From positions 1 through 64,000 of the forward strand of contig NZ_LDTF01000051.1 of NCBI RefSeq assembly GCF_001477495.1: a DNA stretch of 64,000 nt, given 5' to 3'. Below, one piece after another: positions 36,147-46,060 of the stretch (its first letter is position 1; each line of letters begins with the position of its first letter). Source of the stretch: Sphingomonas yabuuchiae. GTDB lineage: Bacteria; Pseudomonadota; Alphaproteobacteria; Sphingomonadales; Sphingomonadaceae. A model generated the notes under the pieces. That model had not been told where the DNA came from. It saw only the letters and a program-made list of their open reading frames with translations, and did no database searches. A program made the position numbers and the translations under genes.

Positions 36147-37124
36147 TTACATGCGGTAATAATCCCGATACCAGGCGACAAAGCGCTCCAGTCCTTCGGC
36201 CAGAGCGACCTTGGGTGCATAGCCGGTCAGTGCGTTGAGTTTCGACACATCGGCGTAAGTGGCGGTCACGTCCCCTGGCTGCATCGGCTTCATAATCTTG
36301 ATCACATCGCGACCCAGCGCCCGCTCCAGCGTGGAGATCATGTCCATCAAACCGACCGGCTGGCTATCGCCGATGTTGAGAATACGGTGGCTGCCGCGCT
36401 CGGGCGAATGGTCCAGTGCACCGACGATGCCGTCGACGATATCCGCGATATAGGTGAAGTCCCGAGCCATCCGGCCCTCGCCGAAAATCTCGATCGGCTC
36501 GCCGTTCAGGATTTTGCGGGTGAACGAGAAATAGGCCATGTCCGGCCGTCCCCATGGGCCATAGACCGTGAAGAAGCGCAGCCCCGTCTGCGGAAAGCCA
36601 TAAAGCGTCGCATAGGACTGGCTCATCAACTCGCAGGCGCGCTTGGTCGCGGCATAGAGCGACACGGGGGAGACCGCGGGCTCATCCTCGCTGAACCCCT
36701 GCCCGCCCATCGGTTTGTCGCCATAGACCGAGCTGGACGAGGCATAGACGAGGTGGACGAAGCCCGGCTGGTGGCGACATGCCTCCAGTATCGCAAGATG
36801 GCCGCCAATATTGGAGCGTTCATAGGCAAAGGGGTTGTCGATACTATAGCGCACGCCCGCCTGTGCCGCGAGATGGACGACGCGGTCCGCGCCATGCTCC
36901 CTCAATAGCTCGGCGACGGCTCCGGCATCCGCCACGTCCATCATATGGAAGGAAAATCCGGGAACGCTCTGCAAACTGGCGAGCCGCGCCCGTTTCAGCG
37001 CCGGTTCGTAATAGTCATTGAGATTATCGATCCCGATCACCGTCTCACCACGCGAAAGCAGGCAATGGGCGGTGGCGTGACCGATAAAGCCCGCCGCGCC
37101 GGTGACGAGGATGGGTGCGGCCAT
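36147..37124 (-). CDS. NAD-dependent epimerase, UDP-glucuronate 4-epimerase type
   Basis: Extended short-chain dehydrogenase of 325 residues. The NAD motif is GAAGFIG (9-15) and the catalytic Tyr-x-x-x-Lys is YAATK (about 156-160). IDNLNDYYEPALKRARL and FFTVYGPWGRPDMA are typical of UDP-glucuronate 4-epimerases, which make UDP-galacturonate for surface polysaccharide. No polysaccharide cluster is adjacent. Its 3' end is 24 nt from the island edge. Confidence 0.87.
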   Translation of the reverse strand: MAAPILVTGAAGFIGHATAHCLLSRGETVIGIDNLNDYYEPALKRARLASLQSVPGFSFHMMDVADAGAVAELLREHGADRVVHLAAQAGVRYSIDNPFAYERSNIGGHLAILEACRHQPGFVHLVYASSSSVYGDKPMGGQGFSEDEPAVSPVSLYAATKRACELMSQSYATLYGFPQTGLRFFTVYGPWGRPDMAYFSFTRKILNGEPIEIFGEGRMARDFTYIADIVDGIVGALDHSPERGSHRILNIGDSQPVGLMDMISTLERALGRDVIKIMKPMQPGDVTATYADVSKLNALTGYAPKVALAEGLERFVAWYRDYYRM

Positions 37125-37299
37125 CGGCTTAACTACCCAGAACCGCGCCGGGGCGGGCGTTCCGCCCCGTTCCAGTCACCGTAATCCGCATCCAAGCACT
37201 CCATCTCTTCGGTCATTCAGGACGGGCACAATCGTCCCTATGACCCGCCTCTAGGGCGTCAGTCTTGAAAAAGTACAAAAATGCAAATGGATCGGCGGT

Positions 37300-38070
37300 T
37301 CAGATACCGCCTGCGATGACGTCGCGACCATCGGCTTCCAGCGCGAGGGTCAAGTCCCGCAGACAGGCGTCGACCTGCGCCGCATCGGGGCTTCGCACGA
37401 CGAAATTCGCCCCCGTCCGACCCTCGCGGAAAAAGGGATAGCTTCCGATCGCCACACCCTCATGCGCCTTTTCGGCCTGACGGAGCAGTTCGGCGACCTC
37501 GCTCTCGCCGACCCAGCAACCGATCGTGCCCGACACGACCGGTCGGCCGCCTTCCAGCGTTCCGGTCAACGCGTCGAGCATACCCGCGGTGATGTGCGGC
37601 ACTCCGGCCATGATGAAGATGTTGCCGATGCGGATGCCCGGCGCGCCGGAGACGCGGTTGGGGATCAGCGAAGCACCTTCCGGCGTGCGTGCCATCCGCG
37701 CGCGGGCGGCAGTCACCCCGCCGCGCGTCGTATAATAATCCTCCAGGATCGCGCGAGCTTCGGGATGCTCGATCACCGGCACGCCCAGCGCTGCGGCGAT
37801 CGCGTCGACCGTGATGTCGTCATGCGTCGGCCCAATGCCGCCGGTCGTGAATAGATAGTCGTTGCGTACGCGCAGCGTGTTCACCGCTTCGCCGATCGCA
37901 TCCGGCCGGTCAGCGACGACCCGAACTTCGGCAAGCCTGATTCCCTGTACGTTTAACCAGGTGGCCAGTTGCGCGATGTTGCGATCCTGTGTCCGACCCG
38001 AGAGGATTTCGTCACCGATGACGATCAGTGCTGCGGTCCAGATACGCTCAGGTGAGGTCGCGGTTTCCAT
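37300..38070 (-). CDS. CinA N-terminal (molybdopterin-binding) domain protein
   Basis: A 256-residue protein with the MoaB/MogA-like fold of the CinA N-terminus: ALIVIGDEILSGRTQDRN, then the TTGGIGPTHDDIT motif near residue 90. The C-terminal nicotinamide-amidase half of full CinA is absent. Single-domain versions are common in alphaproteobacteria and their role is unclear. I chose ATG 38070 (METATSPERI) over a longer frame. It is divergent from map. Confidence 0.83.
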   Translation of the reverse strand: METATSPERIWTAALIVIGDEILSGRTQDRNIAQLATWLNVQGIRLAEVRVVADRPDAIGEAVNTLRVRNDYLFTTGGIGPTHDDITVDAIAAALGVPVIEHPEARAILEDYYTTRGGVTAARARMARTPEGASLIPNRVSGAPGIRIGNIFIMAGVPHITAGMLDALTGTLEGGRPVVSGTIGCWVGESEVAELLRQAEKAHEGVAIGSYPFFREGRTGANFVVRSPDAAQVDACLRDLTLALEADGRDVIAGGI

Positions 38071-38120
38071 GCGCCCGACATAGCCTCGCAAAAACGGTCG
38101 CGCCACGCTATATCGCGGCC

Positions 38121-38948
38121 ATGACCGATTATGTGACCGTTTCCGCCGACGCGCCTCAGGGGCGGACCGGCGCGATCAAGCTCTGGGGCCGCGAGGCGTT
38201 TGACGGGATGCACAAGGCGGGCCGCCTGGCCGCCGAGACGCTGGACATGCTCGTCCCGCATATGGTGCCGGGCGTCACCACGGCCGAGATCGACCGGCTG
38301 ATCCACCAGTTCATCCTGGAACGTGGCGGCGTACCCGCGACGCTGGGTTATCGTGGCTATACGCATTCGACCTGCATTTCGATCAACCATGTCGTCTGCC
38401 ACGGCATTCCGTCCGAAAAGACGTTGAAGTCCGGGGATATCGTCAATGTCGACGTGACCCCGATCGTCGACGGCTGGCATGGCGATACAAGCCGCATGTA
38501 CCTGATCGGCGACGTGCCGCTGAAGGCCCGCAAGCTGGTCGAGGTGACCTATGAGTGCCTGATGCTGGGCATCGAACAGGCCAAGCCCGGCAACCACATG
38601 GGCGATGTCGCCCATGCCATCCAGCAGCATGCCGAGAAGCATCGTTACGGCGTGGTCCGCGATTTTTGCGGCCATGGCCTGGGCCTGTTGTTCCACGATG
38701 CGCCAGAGGTCGTCCATGTCGGTCGCCCCGGCACCGGCCCCGAACTGAAGCCCGGTATGATCTTCACCATCGAGCCAATGATCAATACCGGTCGCCCGGA
38801 CGTGAAGCTGCTCGACGATGGCTGGACGGCGGTGACGCGAGACCGTTCGCTGTCGGCGCAGTTCGAGCATTCGATCGGCATCACCGAAGAGGGCTGCGAA
38901 ATCTTTACGCTCAGCCCGGCGGGCTATACCCAACCGCCCTATATCTGA
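38121..38948 (+). CDS. map: Type I methionine aminopeptidase
   Basis: Removes the N-terminal methionine from new proteins. All metal and active-site segments are visible in order: NHVVCHGIP, VNVDVTPIVDGWHGDTS (two aspartates), CGHGLG, TIEPM and FEHSIGIT. The length of 275 residues is normal. It starts 50 nt from the divergent CinA-domain gene and 4 nt before the ubiB start. Confidence 0.94.
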   Translation: MTDYVTVSADAPQGRTGAIKLWGREAFDGMHKAGRLAAETLDMLVPHMVPGVTTAEIDRLIHQFILERGGVPATLGYRGYTHSTCISINHVVCHGIPSEKTLKSGDIVNVDVTPIVDGWHGDTSRMYLIGDVPLKARKLVEVTYECLMLGIEQAKPGNHMGDVAHAIQQHAEKHRYGVVRDFCGHGLGLLFHDAPEVVHVGRPGTGPELKPGMIFTIEPMINTGRPDVKLLDDGWTAVTRDRSLSAQFEHSIGITEEGCEIFTLSPAGYTQPPYI

Positions 38949-38952
38949 CGCC

Positions 38953-40467
38953 ATGATGCTGGGTGCGATCCGGGTTGCGGCACGCGACCGCGCCCGATTG
39001 GCCGAGGTGATCGCCACCACCTCGCGCTTCGGGTTGGACGTGCTGTTGGCGCGGCTCGGGCTCGACCCGGCGCGGCGGGATCCGGATGCCCTGCCCTTCG
39101 ACCTGCCCGCGCGCACCCGGCAGGCGATGGAGGCCCTTGGTCCAGTGTGGGTCAAGCTCGGCCAGATCCTGGCCACCCGCGCCGACCTGCTGCCGCCGGA
39201 ATGGATCGCCGAGTTCGAACGGCTGCATAGTGCCGCTCCCCGCCTGCCCTTCGCCGATCTGCGCGAACAGGTCGAAGCCGCGCTGGGCGAGCCGCCCGAA
39301 AGCGCCTTTGCCCGGTTCGATCCCGAGCCGTTGGCCGCGGCTTCGATGGCGCAGGTCCATCGCGCCGCGCTGGCGGATGGCACGGAGGTCGTCCTCAAGA
39401 TTCGCCGCCCCGGCATCCGGCCGGTGATGGAAGCCGACCTCCGCCTCCTGACCCAGCTGGCGGTGCTGGTCGAGGCCGCCAACGCCGAAGCCCGGCGTTA
39501 CGGCGCGGTACGGATGGTACGCGAACTCGGCCGCGACATCCTCGAAGAACTCGACTTCACCAATGAAGGTCATAACGCCGACCGACTTCGCGAGGATTTT
39601 GCTGGCGATGCCCGCGTGATCGTCCCGGCGATCCACTGGGCACAGACCTCCGAAACGCTGCTGGTGATGGACTTCATCGATGGCGTGCCGCCGCGCAATG
39701 CCGAGATCCTTCGACAGGCCGGGATCGATCCCTCCGCCATCGCCTCGACCGGGGCGGACATCGTGCTCGACATGACGCTGATCAACGGGCGTTTCCATGG
39801 CGACCCGCATCCGGGCAACCTGCTCTGCCTGCCCGGCAATCGGATCGCCATGCTCGACCTGGGTCTGATCGGCCATGTGTCCCCGCGTCGACGCGAAGAG
39901 GTGATCGCCTTTACCCAGTCGATCGCGAACAGCGACCCCGCCTTGCTCACGGAAACGTTGAAGAACTGGTCGCAAACCGACGATATTGCGCCCGAACGTT
40001 TTCAGGCGGTCGCCGACCGGCTCGTGGCCCGGCATGGCGGCGGCGCGTTGCGCTTGGCGGCGATCCTCGGCGACATATTCCCGGTGCTTCGCGAAGAGCG
40101 CATCGTCCTGCAGCCCGACATGCTGCTGCTGTTCAAGGCGCTCATCACCATCGACGGCGTGTTGAGCGGTATCGAGCCCGACTTCGACTTGTCGGCCGCG
40201 CTTCGTCGGGCCAGCGCGCGAATCGTCGAGGCGCGTCTTGCCCCCGAACGCTGGACCAGACGCGCGGCTTCACTGGCGCTGGAGCTGGACCGCCTGGGCG
40301 ACGACCTCCCCCGCCTGATCCGCGCGACCACGCGCAAGATGGAGAGCGAACCGGCGGCCCCTTCCACCGGCGGCATCGAAGCGGCGATCCGCACCGGCAC
40401 AGGCTGGATCGCGGCCGCATTGGCCTTTTCCGGCGTCGCCATCGCGATCGCGCTGCACTTCGGATAA
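38953..40467 (+). CDS. ubiB: UbiB/ABC1-family protein kinase-like protein (ubiquinone biosynthesis)
   Basis: A 504-residue atypical kinase-like protein needed for ubiquinone synthesis. The ABC1 signature KxGQ appears in VKLGQILATRADLLP (near residue 72). The Ala-rich nucleotide loop AAASMAQVHRA, catalytic FHGDPHPGN and metal-binding AMLDLGLIG follow. A C-terminal membrane segment (about 482-502) anchors it to the inner membrane. Confidence 0.91.
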   Translation: MMLGAIRVAARDRARLAEVIATTSRFGLDVLLARLGLDPARRDPDALPFDLPARTRQAMEALGPVWVKLGQILATRADLLPPEWIAEFERLHSAAPRLPFADLREQVEAALGEPPESAFARFDPEPLAAASMAQVHRAALADGTEVVLKIRRPGIRPVMEADLRLLTQLAVLVEAANAEARRYGAVRMVRELGRDILEELDFTNEGHNADRLREDFAGDARVIVPAIHWAQTSETLLVMDFIDGVPPRNAEILRQAGIDPSAIASTGADIVLDMTLINGRFHGDPHPGNLLCLPGNRIAMLDLGLIGHVSPRRREEVIAFTQSIANSDPALLTETLKNWSQTDDIAPERFQAVADRLVARHGGGALRLAAILGDIFPVLREERIVLQPDMLLLFKALITIDGVLSGIEPDFDLSAALRRASARIVEARLAPERWTRRAASLALELDRLGDDLPRLIRATTRKMESEPAAPSTGGIEAAIRTGTGWIAAALAFSGVAIAIALHFG

Positions 40468-40522
40468 CATCTTCGCATCCCGATAGTGACGAACCCGCGA
40501 CACCGCGTTAAAGGCGCGGGCC

Positions 40523-42748
40523 ATGACCGAGATCACGCCCCAGATCGTCGCCGACCACGGCCTGTCCGAAGAAGAATATCAGCGCGTCCTGACCGCGCTG
40601 GGCCGCGAGCCGAACCTCGTGGAGCTTGGCATCTTCTCGGTCATGTGGTCCGAGCATTGCAGCTACAAGTCGAGCCGCATCCACCTGAAGAAGCTGCCGA
40701 CCGAAGGGCCTCAGGTGATTTGCGGTCCCGGTGAGAATGCGGGCGTCATCGACATCGGCGACGGCCAGGCCGCCATCTTCAAGATGGAGAGCCATAACCA
40801 TCCTTCCTATATCGAGCCCTATCAGGGTGCGGCGACCGGCGTCGGCGGCATCCTGCGCGACGTGTTCACCATGGGTGCGCGGCCGGTCGCCAACCTGAAC
40901 GCGCTGCGCTTCGGGCGTCCCGATCACCCCAAGATGCGCCATCTGATCTCGGGCGTGGTGCATGGCATCGGCGGTTACGGCAACTGCGTCGGCGTGCCGA
41001 CCGTGGGCGGCGAGGTGAACTTCCACCCTGCCTATGACGGCAACATCCTCGTCAACGCGATGACCGTCGGCGTCGCGGATCAGGACAAGATCTTCTACTC
41101 GGCCGCCAGCGGCGTCGGCAATCCGATCGTCTATGTCGGCTCCAAGACCGGCCGCGACGGCATCCACGGCGCGACCATGGCGTCGGCCGATTTCGGCGAA
41201 GATGCGGAAGCGAAGCGCCCGACCGTGCAGGTCGGCGACCCCTTTACCGAAAAGCTGCTGATCGAGGCGTGCCTGGAGCTCATGGCGTCGGACGCGATCG
41301 TCGCGATCCAGGACATGGGCGCGGCGGGCCTGACTTCCTCGTCGGTCGAGATGGCGTCCAAGGGCGGCGTCGGAATCGAACTGATCATGGACGATGTGCC
41401 CCAACGCGAAGAGGGCATGACGGCTTATGAGATGATGCTGTCGGAAAGCCAGGAGCGGATGCTCATGGTGCTGAAGCCCGGCCGCGAGGATTTCGCCGAA
41501 GCGATCTTCCGCAAGTGGGAGCTGGACTTCGCGGTCATCGGCCATGTCACCGAGACCGGCCGCATGGTCCTTCGCCACAAGGGCGAAGTGGTGTGCGACA
41601 TCCCGCTCGCGCCGCTGGCCGACGACGCACCGCTTTACGACCGGCCGCATGTGCCGACCGAGGTTCCGGCTGCGATCACGTCGCCGGGTTGTCAGGACCC
41701 GGCGGCGGACCTGCTCAAGCTGATGGGTTCGCCCGACATCGCTTCGCGTCGGTGGATCTGGGAGCAGTATGACCATATGGTCGGCGGTGACACGGTGCAG
41801 CGCCCCGGTGGCGACGCCGCCGTGGTTCGCGTCCATGGCACGCAAAAGGGGCTCGCGATGAGCACCGATTGCACGCCCCGCTACTGCTATGCCGATCCGG
41901 TTACCGGCGGCATGCAGGCGGTGGTCGAGACGTGGCGCAACATCACGGCGGTCGGCGCCAAGCCGCTCGCCATCACCAACTGCCTCAACTTCGCGAATCC
42001 GCAGCGCCCAGAGATCATGGGCCAGATCGTCGGTTGCCTGGAAGGCATGAGCCAGGCGTGCCGCGCGCTCGACTATCCGATCGTGTCGGGCAACGTCTCG
42101 CTCTACAATGAGTCGAAGGCGACCGGCGGCGGCTCGGCGATCCTGCCGACCCCGGCGATCGGCGGCGTCGGCCTGATGGCCGATTGGTCCAAGTCGGCGA
42201 CGATCGCCTTCAAGGGCGCCGGCGACGTCATCGTCCTCATCGGAACCCCCAAGGGTGAAATCGGCCAGTCGCTGTGGCTGCGCGAAGTGCACGGGATCGA
42301 GGGCCGCGAGGCGGGGCCGCCCCCCTCGATCGACCTGGACGCGGAACGTCGTACCGGTGACTTGGTGCGCGAAGCGATCACCGCCGGTCACCTGACCGCC
42401 GTGCACGACGTCTCGGACGGCGGCATCGCGGTGACGGTCGCCGAGATGGCGCTGGCTGGCAATATCGGCGCGCTGATCCAGTTCCCCGAGCAAGGCGAGG
42501 CCTGCCGCCAGCTCTTCGCCGAGGACCAGGGACTTTACATCGCCACGGTCGAGGACACCGCCTTGATGGACTTCCTGGCGAACGCACATCAGGCGGGCGT
42601 CGAGGTCGAGCGGATCGGTCGCACGGCGGGCACGCGCCTGATCTTCGAGCGCGAGGACGGCGATTTCGTCGTGGCGCTCGACGACCTGCGGGGCGCGCAT
42701 GAGGGCTTCTTCCCCGCGCTGATGGGCGCGGACGCCGCCCTCGCCTAA
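40523..42748 (+). CDS. purL: Phosphoribosylformylglycinamidine synthase subunit PurL
   Basis: Large subunit of the three-part FGAM synthase in purine synthesis (works with PurQ and PurS, not in this window). At 741 residues it is the small PurL type. [12 protein letters not shown] (about 36-47), KMESHNHPS, the [10 protein letters not shown] motif and the second-half [10 protein letters not shown] repeat identify it. It is convergent with nhaA, overlapping by 4 nt. Confidence 0.95.
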   Translation: MTEITPQIVADHGLSEEEYQRVLTALGREPNLVELGIFSVMWSEHCSYKSSRIHLKKLPTEGPQVICGPGENAGVIDIGDGQAAIFKMESHNHPSYIEPYQGAATGVGGILRDVFTMGARPVANLNALRFGRPDHPKMRHLISGVVHGIGGYGNCVGVPTVGGEVNFHPAYDGNILVNAMTVGVADQDKIFYSAASGVGNPIVYVGSKTGRDGIHGATMASADFGEDAEAKRPTVQVGDPFTEKLLIEACLELMASDAIVAIQDMGAAGLTSSSVEMASKGGVGIELIMDDVPQREEGMTAYEMMLSESQERMLMVLKPGREDFAEAIFRKWELDFAVIGHVTETGRMVLRHKGEVVCDIPLAPLADDAPLYDRPHVPTEVPAAITSPGCQDPAADLLKLMGSPDIASRRWIWEQYDHMVGGDTVQRPGGDAAVVRVHGTQKGLAMSTDCTPRYCYADPVTGGMQAVVETWRNITAVGAKPLAITNCLNFANPQRPEIMGQIVGCLEGMSQACRALDYPIVSGNVSLYNESKATGGGSAILPTPAIGGVGLMADWSKSATIAFKGAGDVIVLIGTPKGEIGQSLWLREVHGIEGREAGPPPSIDLDAERRTGDLVREAITAGHLTAVHDVSDGGIAVTVAEMALAGNIGALIQFPEQGEACRQLFAEDQGLYIATVEDTALMDFLANAHQAGVEVERIGRTAGTRLIFEREDGDFVVALDDLRGAHEGFFPALMGADAALA

Positions 42749-44151
42749 CCTTCTGGCGGAGCCTCGGCGGCGTGCCGGGGCTCCGCACAGTGGCGAAGGA
42801 TCGCATAGCCGATCGCCGCCGCCAGTACCGAGGCCAACAGCACGCCCAGCGACGCCGCCTCGCGCATTTCGCCATCGCCGAATGCCAGCCCCGCGATGAA
42901 CAGCGAGATTGTGAAGCCGATCCCGGCCAAGGCGCCGACGCCCGCCACCATCGGCCATGTCACCTCATCGGGCCGCCGCGCCAGCCCCAGCGCGCTTGCC
43001 GCCCAGGTGAAGGTCAGGAAGCCCAGCGGCTTGCCGATCACGAGGCCCAGCACCACGCCCATCACCAGCGGCCCGCCGATCATCGATAGCAAATCCCCCG
43101 AAATGTGGATGCGCACGTTCGACAGTGCGAACAGCGGCAGCACGATATAATTGACCCAGGGGGTCAGCACCTCGATCAACCGGCTGCTCGCTTCACGCGT
43201 GGCCGACGCCATTTCGTGCAGATAGCCCAGCCGTTCCTCGGCCCGCTCGCGGTGCCGATGCTCCTCCTCGTCATCATCAGCCCCTTCGGCCGCATCATGC
43301 GCGTCGCGAAACTCGTCGACCCGCCGCTGGACCCGCTGCGCAAAGGCATGTTGTTGCAGCCGGGGCTGGACGGGAACGGTCAGGCCGATCAGAACCCCGG
43401 CGATCGTCGCATGGATGCCGGACTCCAGCACGCCGCCCCATACGAGCAACGCGAGCAGCACATAGGGCACCGACGACACCCAGCCTATCCGGCGTAACCC
43501 CATGATGCCCGCCAGCCCAGCCGCCGCGACAACGAGCCCCCATGGATCGATCGCACCGCTATAGGCGAAGGCGATGACCAGCAGCCCGCCGACATCGTCG
43601 ACCGCGGCAAAGGCCAGCATTGTCGCGCGCAAACCCGCTGGCAGCCGGTTCGCAAAGACGGCGATCAGCGCGAGACCGAAAGCCGTGTCGGTGGTGATGA
43701 CCGCGCCCCAGCCGGGTTGCGCGGGCGTGCCTCCGGCGACCGCCAGATAGAGCCCCACCGGCACCAGCATCCCGCCCAAGGCCCCCGACAGGGGAAACGC
43801 TGCGCTGCGCCAGTGCGCCAACGGCCCTATCGCCATTTCCCGCTTCACGTCCGCCCCCACGATCACGAAGAATAGCGGGAGGAGGGCATGGTCGATCCAC
43901 TCGGCCAGCCGGTGCGACACCTCGCCCGTTCCGAACCCGATGGTGACGGGCGTGTCCCAGAAACGCTCGAAACCGCCCGCCCAGGGACTGTTGGTCATCG
44001 CCAGCGCCAGGATCGTCGCGAGCAGCAACGGGCCGCCCGTGACCTCCCGTCCTGCGAACAGCGGCTCGATCTTGCGCAGGAACGCCGACGCGGCGGGCGA
44101 ATGATGCGCACGCGCGATGGTGCGGCCGGTCAGACGAGGCGATAATCCCAT
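42745..44151 (-). CDS. nhaA: Na+/H+ antiporter NhaA
   Basis: Inner-membrane sodium/proton antiporter of 468 residues. The ion-binding aspartates lie in [11 protein letters not shown], with the unwound-helix motif in [12 protein letters not shown] before it. A charged loop in the middle (about residues 275-320, [16 protein letters not shown]) is longer than in E. coli NhaA and may act in pH sensing. I chose ATG 44151; an in-frame start 24 nt earlier is possible. Confidence 0.92.
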   Translation of the reverse strand: MGLSPRLTGRTIARAHHSPAASAFLRKIEPLFAGREVTGGPLLLATILALAMTNSPWAGGFERFWDTPVTIGFGTGEVSHRLAEWIDHALLPLFFVIVGADVKREMAIGPLAHWRSAAFPLSGALGGMLVPVGLYLAVAGGTPAQPGWGAVITTDTAFGLALIAVFANRLPAGLRATMLAFAAVDDVGGLLVIAFAYSGAIDPWGLVVAAAGLAGIMGLRRIGWVSSVPYVLLALLVWGGVLESGIHATIAGVLIGLTVPVQPRLQQHAFAQRVQRRVDEFRDAHDAAEGADDDEEEHRHRERAEERLGYLHEMASATREASSRLIEVLTPWVNYIVLPLFALSNVRIHISGDLLSMIGGPLVMGVVLGLVIGKPLGFLTFTWAASALGLARRPDEVTWPMVAGVGALAGIGFTISLFIAGLAFGDGEMREAASLGVLLASVLAAAIGYAILRHCAEPRHAAEAPPEG

Positions 44152-44233
44152 GGGATTCCAATGCCTCGCCAGCACGGTGGTTGCATCCCCACCAACGCGG
44201 GCTAAGCCCCGGCAAGTTAGACGGAGCTATTCC

Positions 44234-45481
44234 TTGGCCGACGGTCCTGCCCCTGCCCCTCCCCTGTGTTCGGCCGCCCCCGGTGAGCGGCTGTTGTCGC
44301 TGGACGTGTTGCGCGGCGTAGCGGTGATGGCGATCCTGCTCGCCAACCTGCCCGGCTTTGCCTTGCCCGACTCCGCTTATTCCAACCCGATGGGGTGGGG
44401 CGGGCGACGACCGATCGACATCGTCATGTGGTTCCTGACCGAAAGCTTCGTCAACGGGCGGATGCGCGGGCTATTCTCGTTGCTGTTCGGCGCATCGACC
44501 CTGTTGGTCATCCAGCGGGCGGATGCGGCGGGGTGGAACGGAGCGTCCTTCCACCTGCGGCGGATGGCGGTGCTGTTCGTTCTGGGAATGGTCCACCTGA
44601 CCTTCATCTGGACCGGGGATATCCTGGCCCATTATGCGCTCGTCGGCGTCGTCGCGCTCGCCTTTGTCGGCCTGACGCCACGGGCCCTGTGCTGGACCGC
44701 CTTGGGCTGCGCCGGACTATCCATGGCATTCGGTGCGCTGGACTGTCTGGGGCTGTTCGTCGCCGCCGCGCGAAACACGCCGCAAATGGCGAGCCTATGG
44801 GACAGCTATCAACTGGCGTTCGGCACGCCTCCCACCGCCAGCCTCGCCCCGGAAATCACCGCGATGCGCGGGTCCTGGGTTATGGCGACGGCCTTTCGGC
44901 TGGAGAATAACGGTAATCCGTTGATCGATCTCATCCAGATCGGCCCGGACACACTCAGCGCGATGCTGCTGGGCATGGCTACATTCAAGTCGGGCTACCT
45001 GACGGGCGGCTGGCCGCGCGCCGCCTATCGCCGCTGGGCGGTATGGGGCCTTGGACTGACCATTCCCGCCTATGCCGCGATGGCGTCGGGTATCATGGCC
45101 AGTGGATACGACGTTCGCGCGGTGACCCTGGTCGAACTGCTCCTGAACGTGCCCTTTCGACTGATCGGGACGATCGGTTATGCCGCGCTGATACTGCTGC
45201 TGATGCGGCCCGGCGGCTGGTGGACGGTGCGGATCGCCGCGGCGGGGCGCATGGCCTTCACCAATTATATCGCGACGAGCCTCCTCATGACGGCCGTTTT
45301 TTACGGTCATGGTCTGGGGCAGTTCGCCCGCTGGAGCCGGGCAGAACTCTATATTCTGGCGCCCATGATGTGGGGGTTGATGATATTCTGGTCGAAGCCC
45401 TGGCTGGCCCGTTTCGGGCAAGGTCCACTCGAGCGCCTATGGCGATTGGCAAGTCGAGGCGTAGTCGGCCGGGCGGGATAA
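44234..45481 (+). CDS. DUF418 membrane protein
   Basis: A 415-residue polytopic membrane protein of the DUF418/YeiB group: RLLSLDVLRGVAVMAILLAN near residue 20, ESFVNGRMRGLFSLLFG, and the C-terminal FTNYIATSLLMTAVFYG plus WLARFGQGPLERLWR, which matches the DUF418 end motif. Function is unknown. The start is TTG 44234 with GGAG 8 nt before it; the open frame further upstream is antisense to nhaA. Confidence 0.82.
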   Translation: MADGPAPAPPLCSAAPGERLLSLDVLRGVAVMAILLANLPGFALPDSAYSNPMGWGGRRPIDIVMWFLTESFVNGRMRGLFSLLFGASTLLVIQRADAAGWNGASFHLRRMAVLFVLGMVHLTFIWTGDILAHYALVGVVALAFVGLTPRALCWTALGCAGLSMAFGALDCLGLFVAAARNTPQMASLWDSYQLAFGTPPTASLAPEITAMRGSWVMATAFRLENNGNPLIDLIQIGPDTLSAMLLGMATFKSGYLTGGWPRAAYRRWAVWGLGLTIPAYAAMASGIMASGYDVRAVTLVELLLNVPFRLIGTIGYAALILLLMRPGGWWTVRIAAAGRMAFTNYIATSLLMTAVFYGHGLGQFARWSRAELYILAPMMWGLMIFWSKPWLARFGQGPLERLWRLASRGVVGRAG

Positions 45482-45506
45482 TTTTCTGCAAACGGCTCGC
45501 AATATG

Positions 45507-45528
45507 CTTGCGATCCACTCTCATTAGC
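45507..45528. promoter_or_regulatory. Predicted Fur box upstream of bfd
   Basis: CTTGCGATCCACTCTCATTAGC, ending 22 nt before the bfd start, has the alphaproteobacterial Fur-box shape (TGCGA...TCTCATTA). Related copies lie upstream of the DUF6628-like gene and of the TonB receptor at 47134-49290. Confidence 0.65.
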
Positions 45529-45549
45529 GCTAGACAGAGGACGTAATCG

Positions 45550-45732
45550 ATGGAGAGCGCCTTGGTCGTCTGCGTCTGCAATGCCATTCGGGAATCCCAG
45601 GTCCGCGATGCGGCGCGCGCCGGTTCCATGACCCCGTGTCAAATGTATCAGGCGCTCGGTCGCCAGCCCAAATGCGGCCAGTGCGCGGTCCTGGCACGCG
45701 CCATCATCGACGAAGAACGCGCCGCCGCCTGA
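45550..45732 (+). CDS. bfd: Bacterioferritin-associated ferredoxin-like (2Fe-2S) protein
   Basis: A 60-residue protein with the Bfd cysteine pattern CxC (8, 10) and CxxC (42, 45) around KCGQC, binding a [2Fe-2S] cluster. In E. coli and Pseudomonas Bfd reduces and releases iron stored in bacterioferritin. No bfr gene is next to it. A Fur-box-like sequence just upstream predicts induction in low iron. Confidence 0.88.
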   Translation: MESALVVCVCNAIRESQVRDAARAGSMTPCQMYQALGRQPKCGQCAVLARAIIDEERAAA

Positions 45733-45803
45733 GTTTCTCTACAGGCCTGCCGCCATGCGACCATAGCCCCGCTTTCGCGTTGGGGAGTTTTGGGAGAGCG
45801 GCG

Positions 45804-46052
45804 ATGAGCGACCGGACCAACCTTCAGATCGGCCTGCGCCGCAGCGGCGAAATGGCCGCCGTCTTCATGATCGGCGATGGCCTGCTCGGCCTGTTGCAAC
45901 CGAAACGGCATGTCGAACTCTGGCGATCGGATGTTCCGGCAGTCGATCTGCTCGTCCGTCCCTTTGCCGACCATCCGCTACGCCGCCGGGCTTATGGCTT
46001 GTTGCAACTGGCGGCCGGTATCGCCCTCGCCTCTGCCCTGCGCAAGCCTTAG
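45804..46052 (+). CDS. Hypothetical small protein (82 aa)
   Basis: Not recognised. The ATG at 45804 follows GGGAGAG at good spacing. MAAVFMIGDGLLGLLQPKRHVELWRS and the C-terminal LLQLAAGIALASAL form two short hydrophobic stretches, so it may be membrane-associated. It lies 71 nt after bfd on the same strand and could share its iron control. Confidence 0.55.
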   Translation: MSDRTNLQIGLRRSGEMAAVFMIGDGLLGLLQPKRHVELWRSDVPAVDLLVRPFADHPLRRRAYGLLQLAAGIALASALRKP

Positions 46053-46060
46053 GCGGCGGG

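Noticed and set aside
40508-42958. 816-codon open frame antisense to purL
   Set aside because: High-GC shadow frame; His/Arg/Asp-rich with no domain, while the opposite strand encodes complete PurL.
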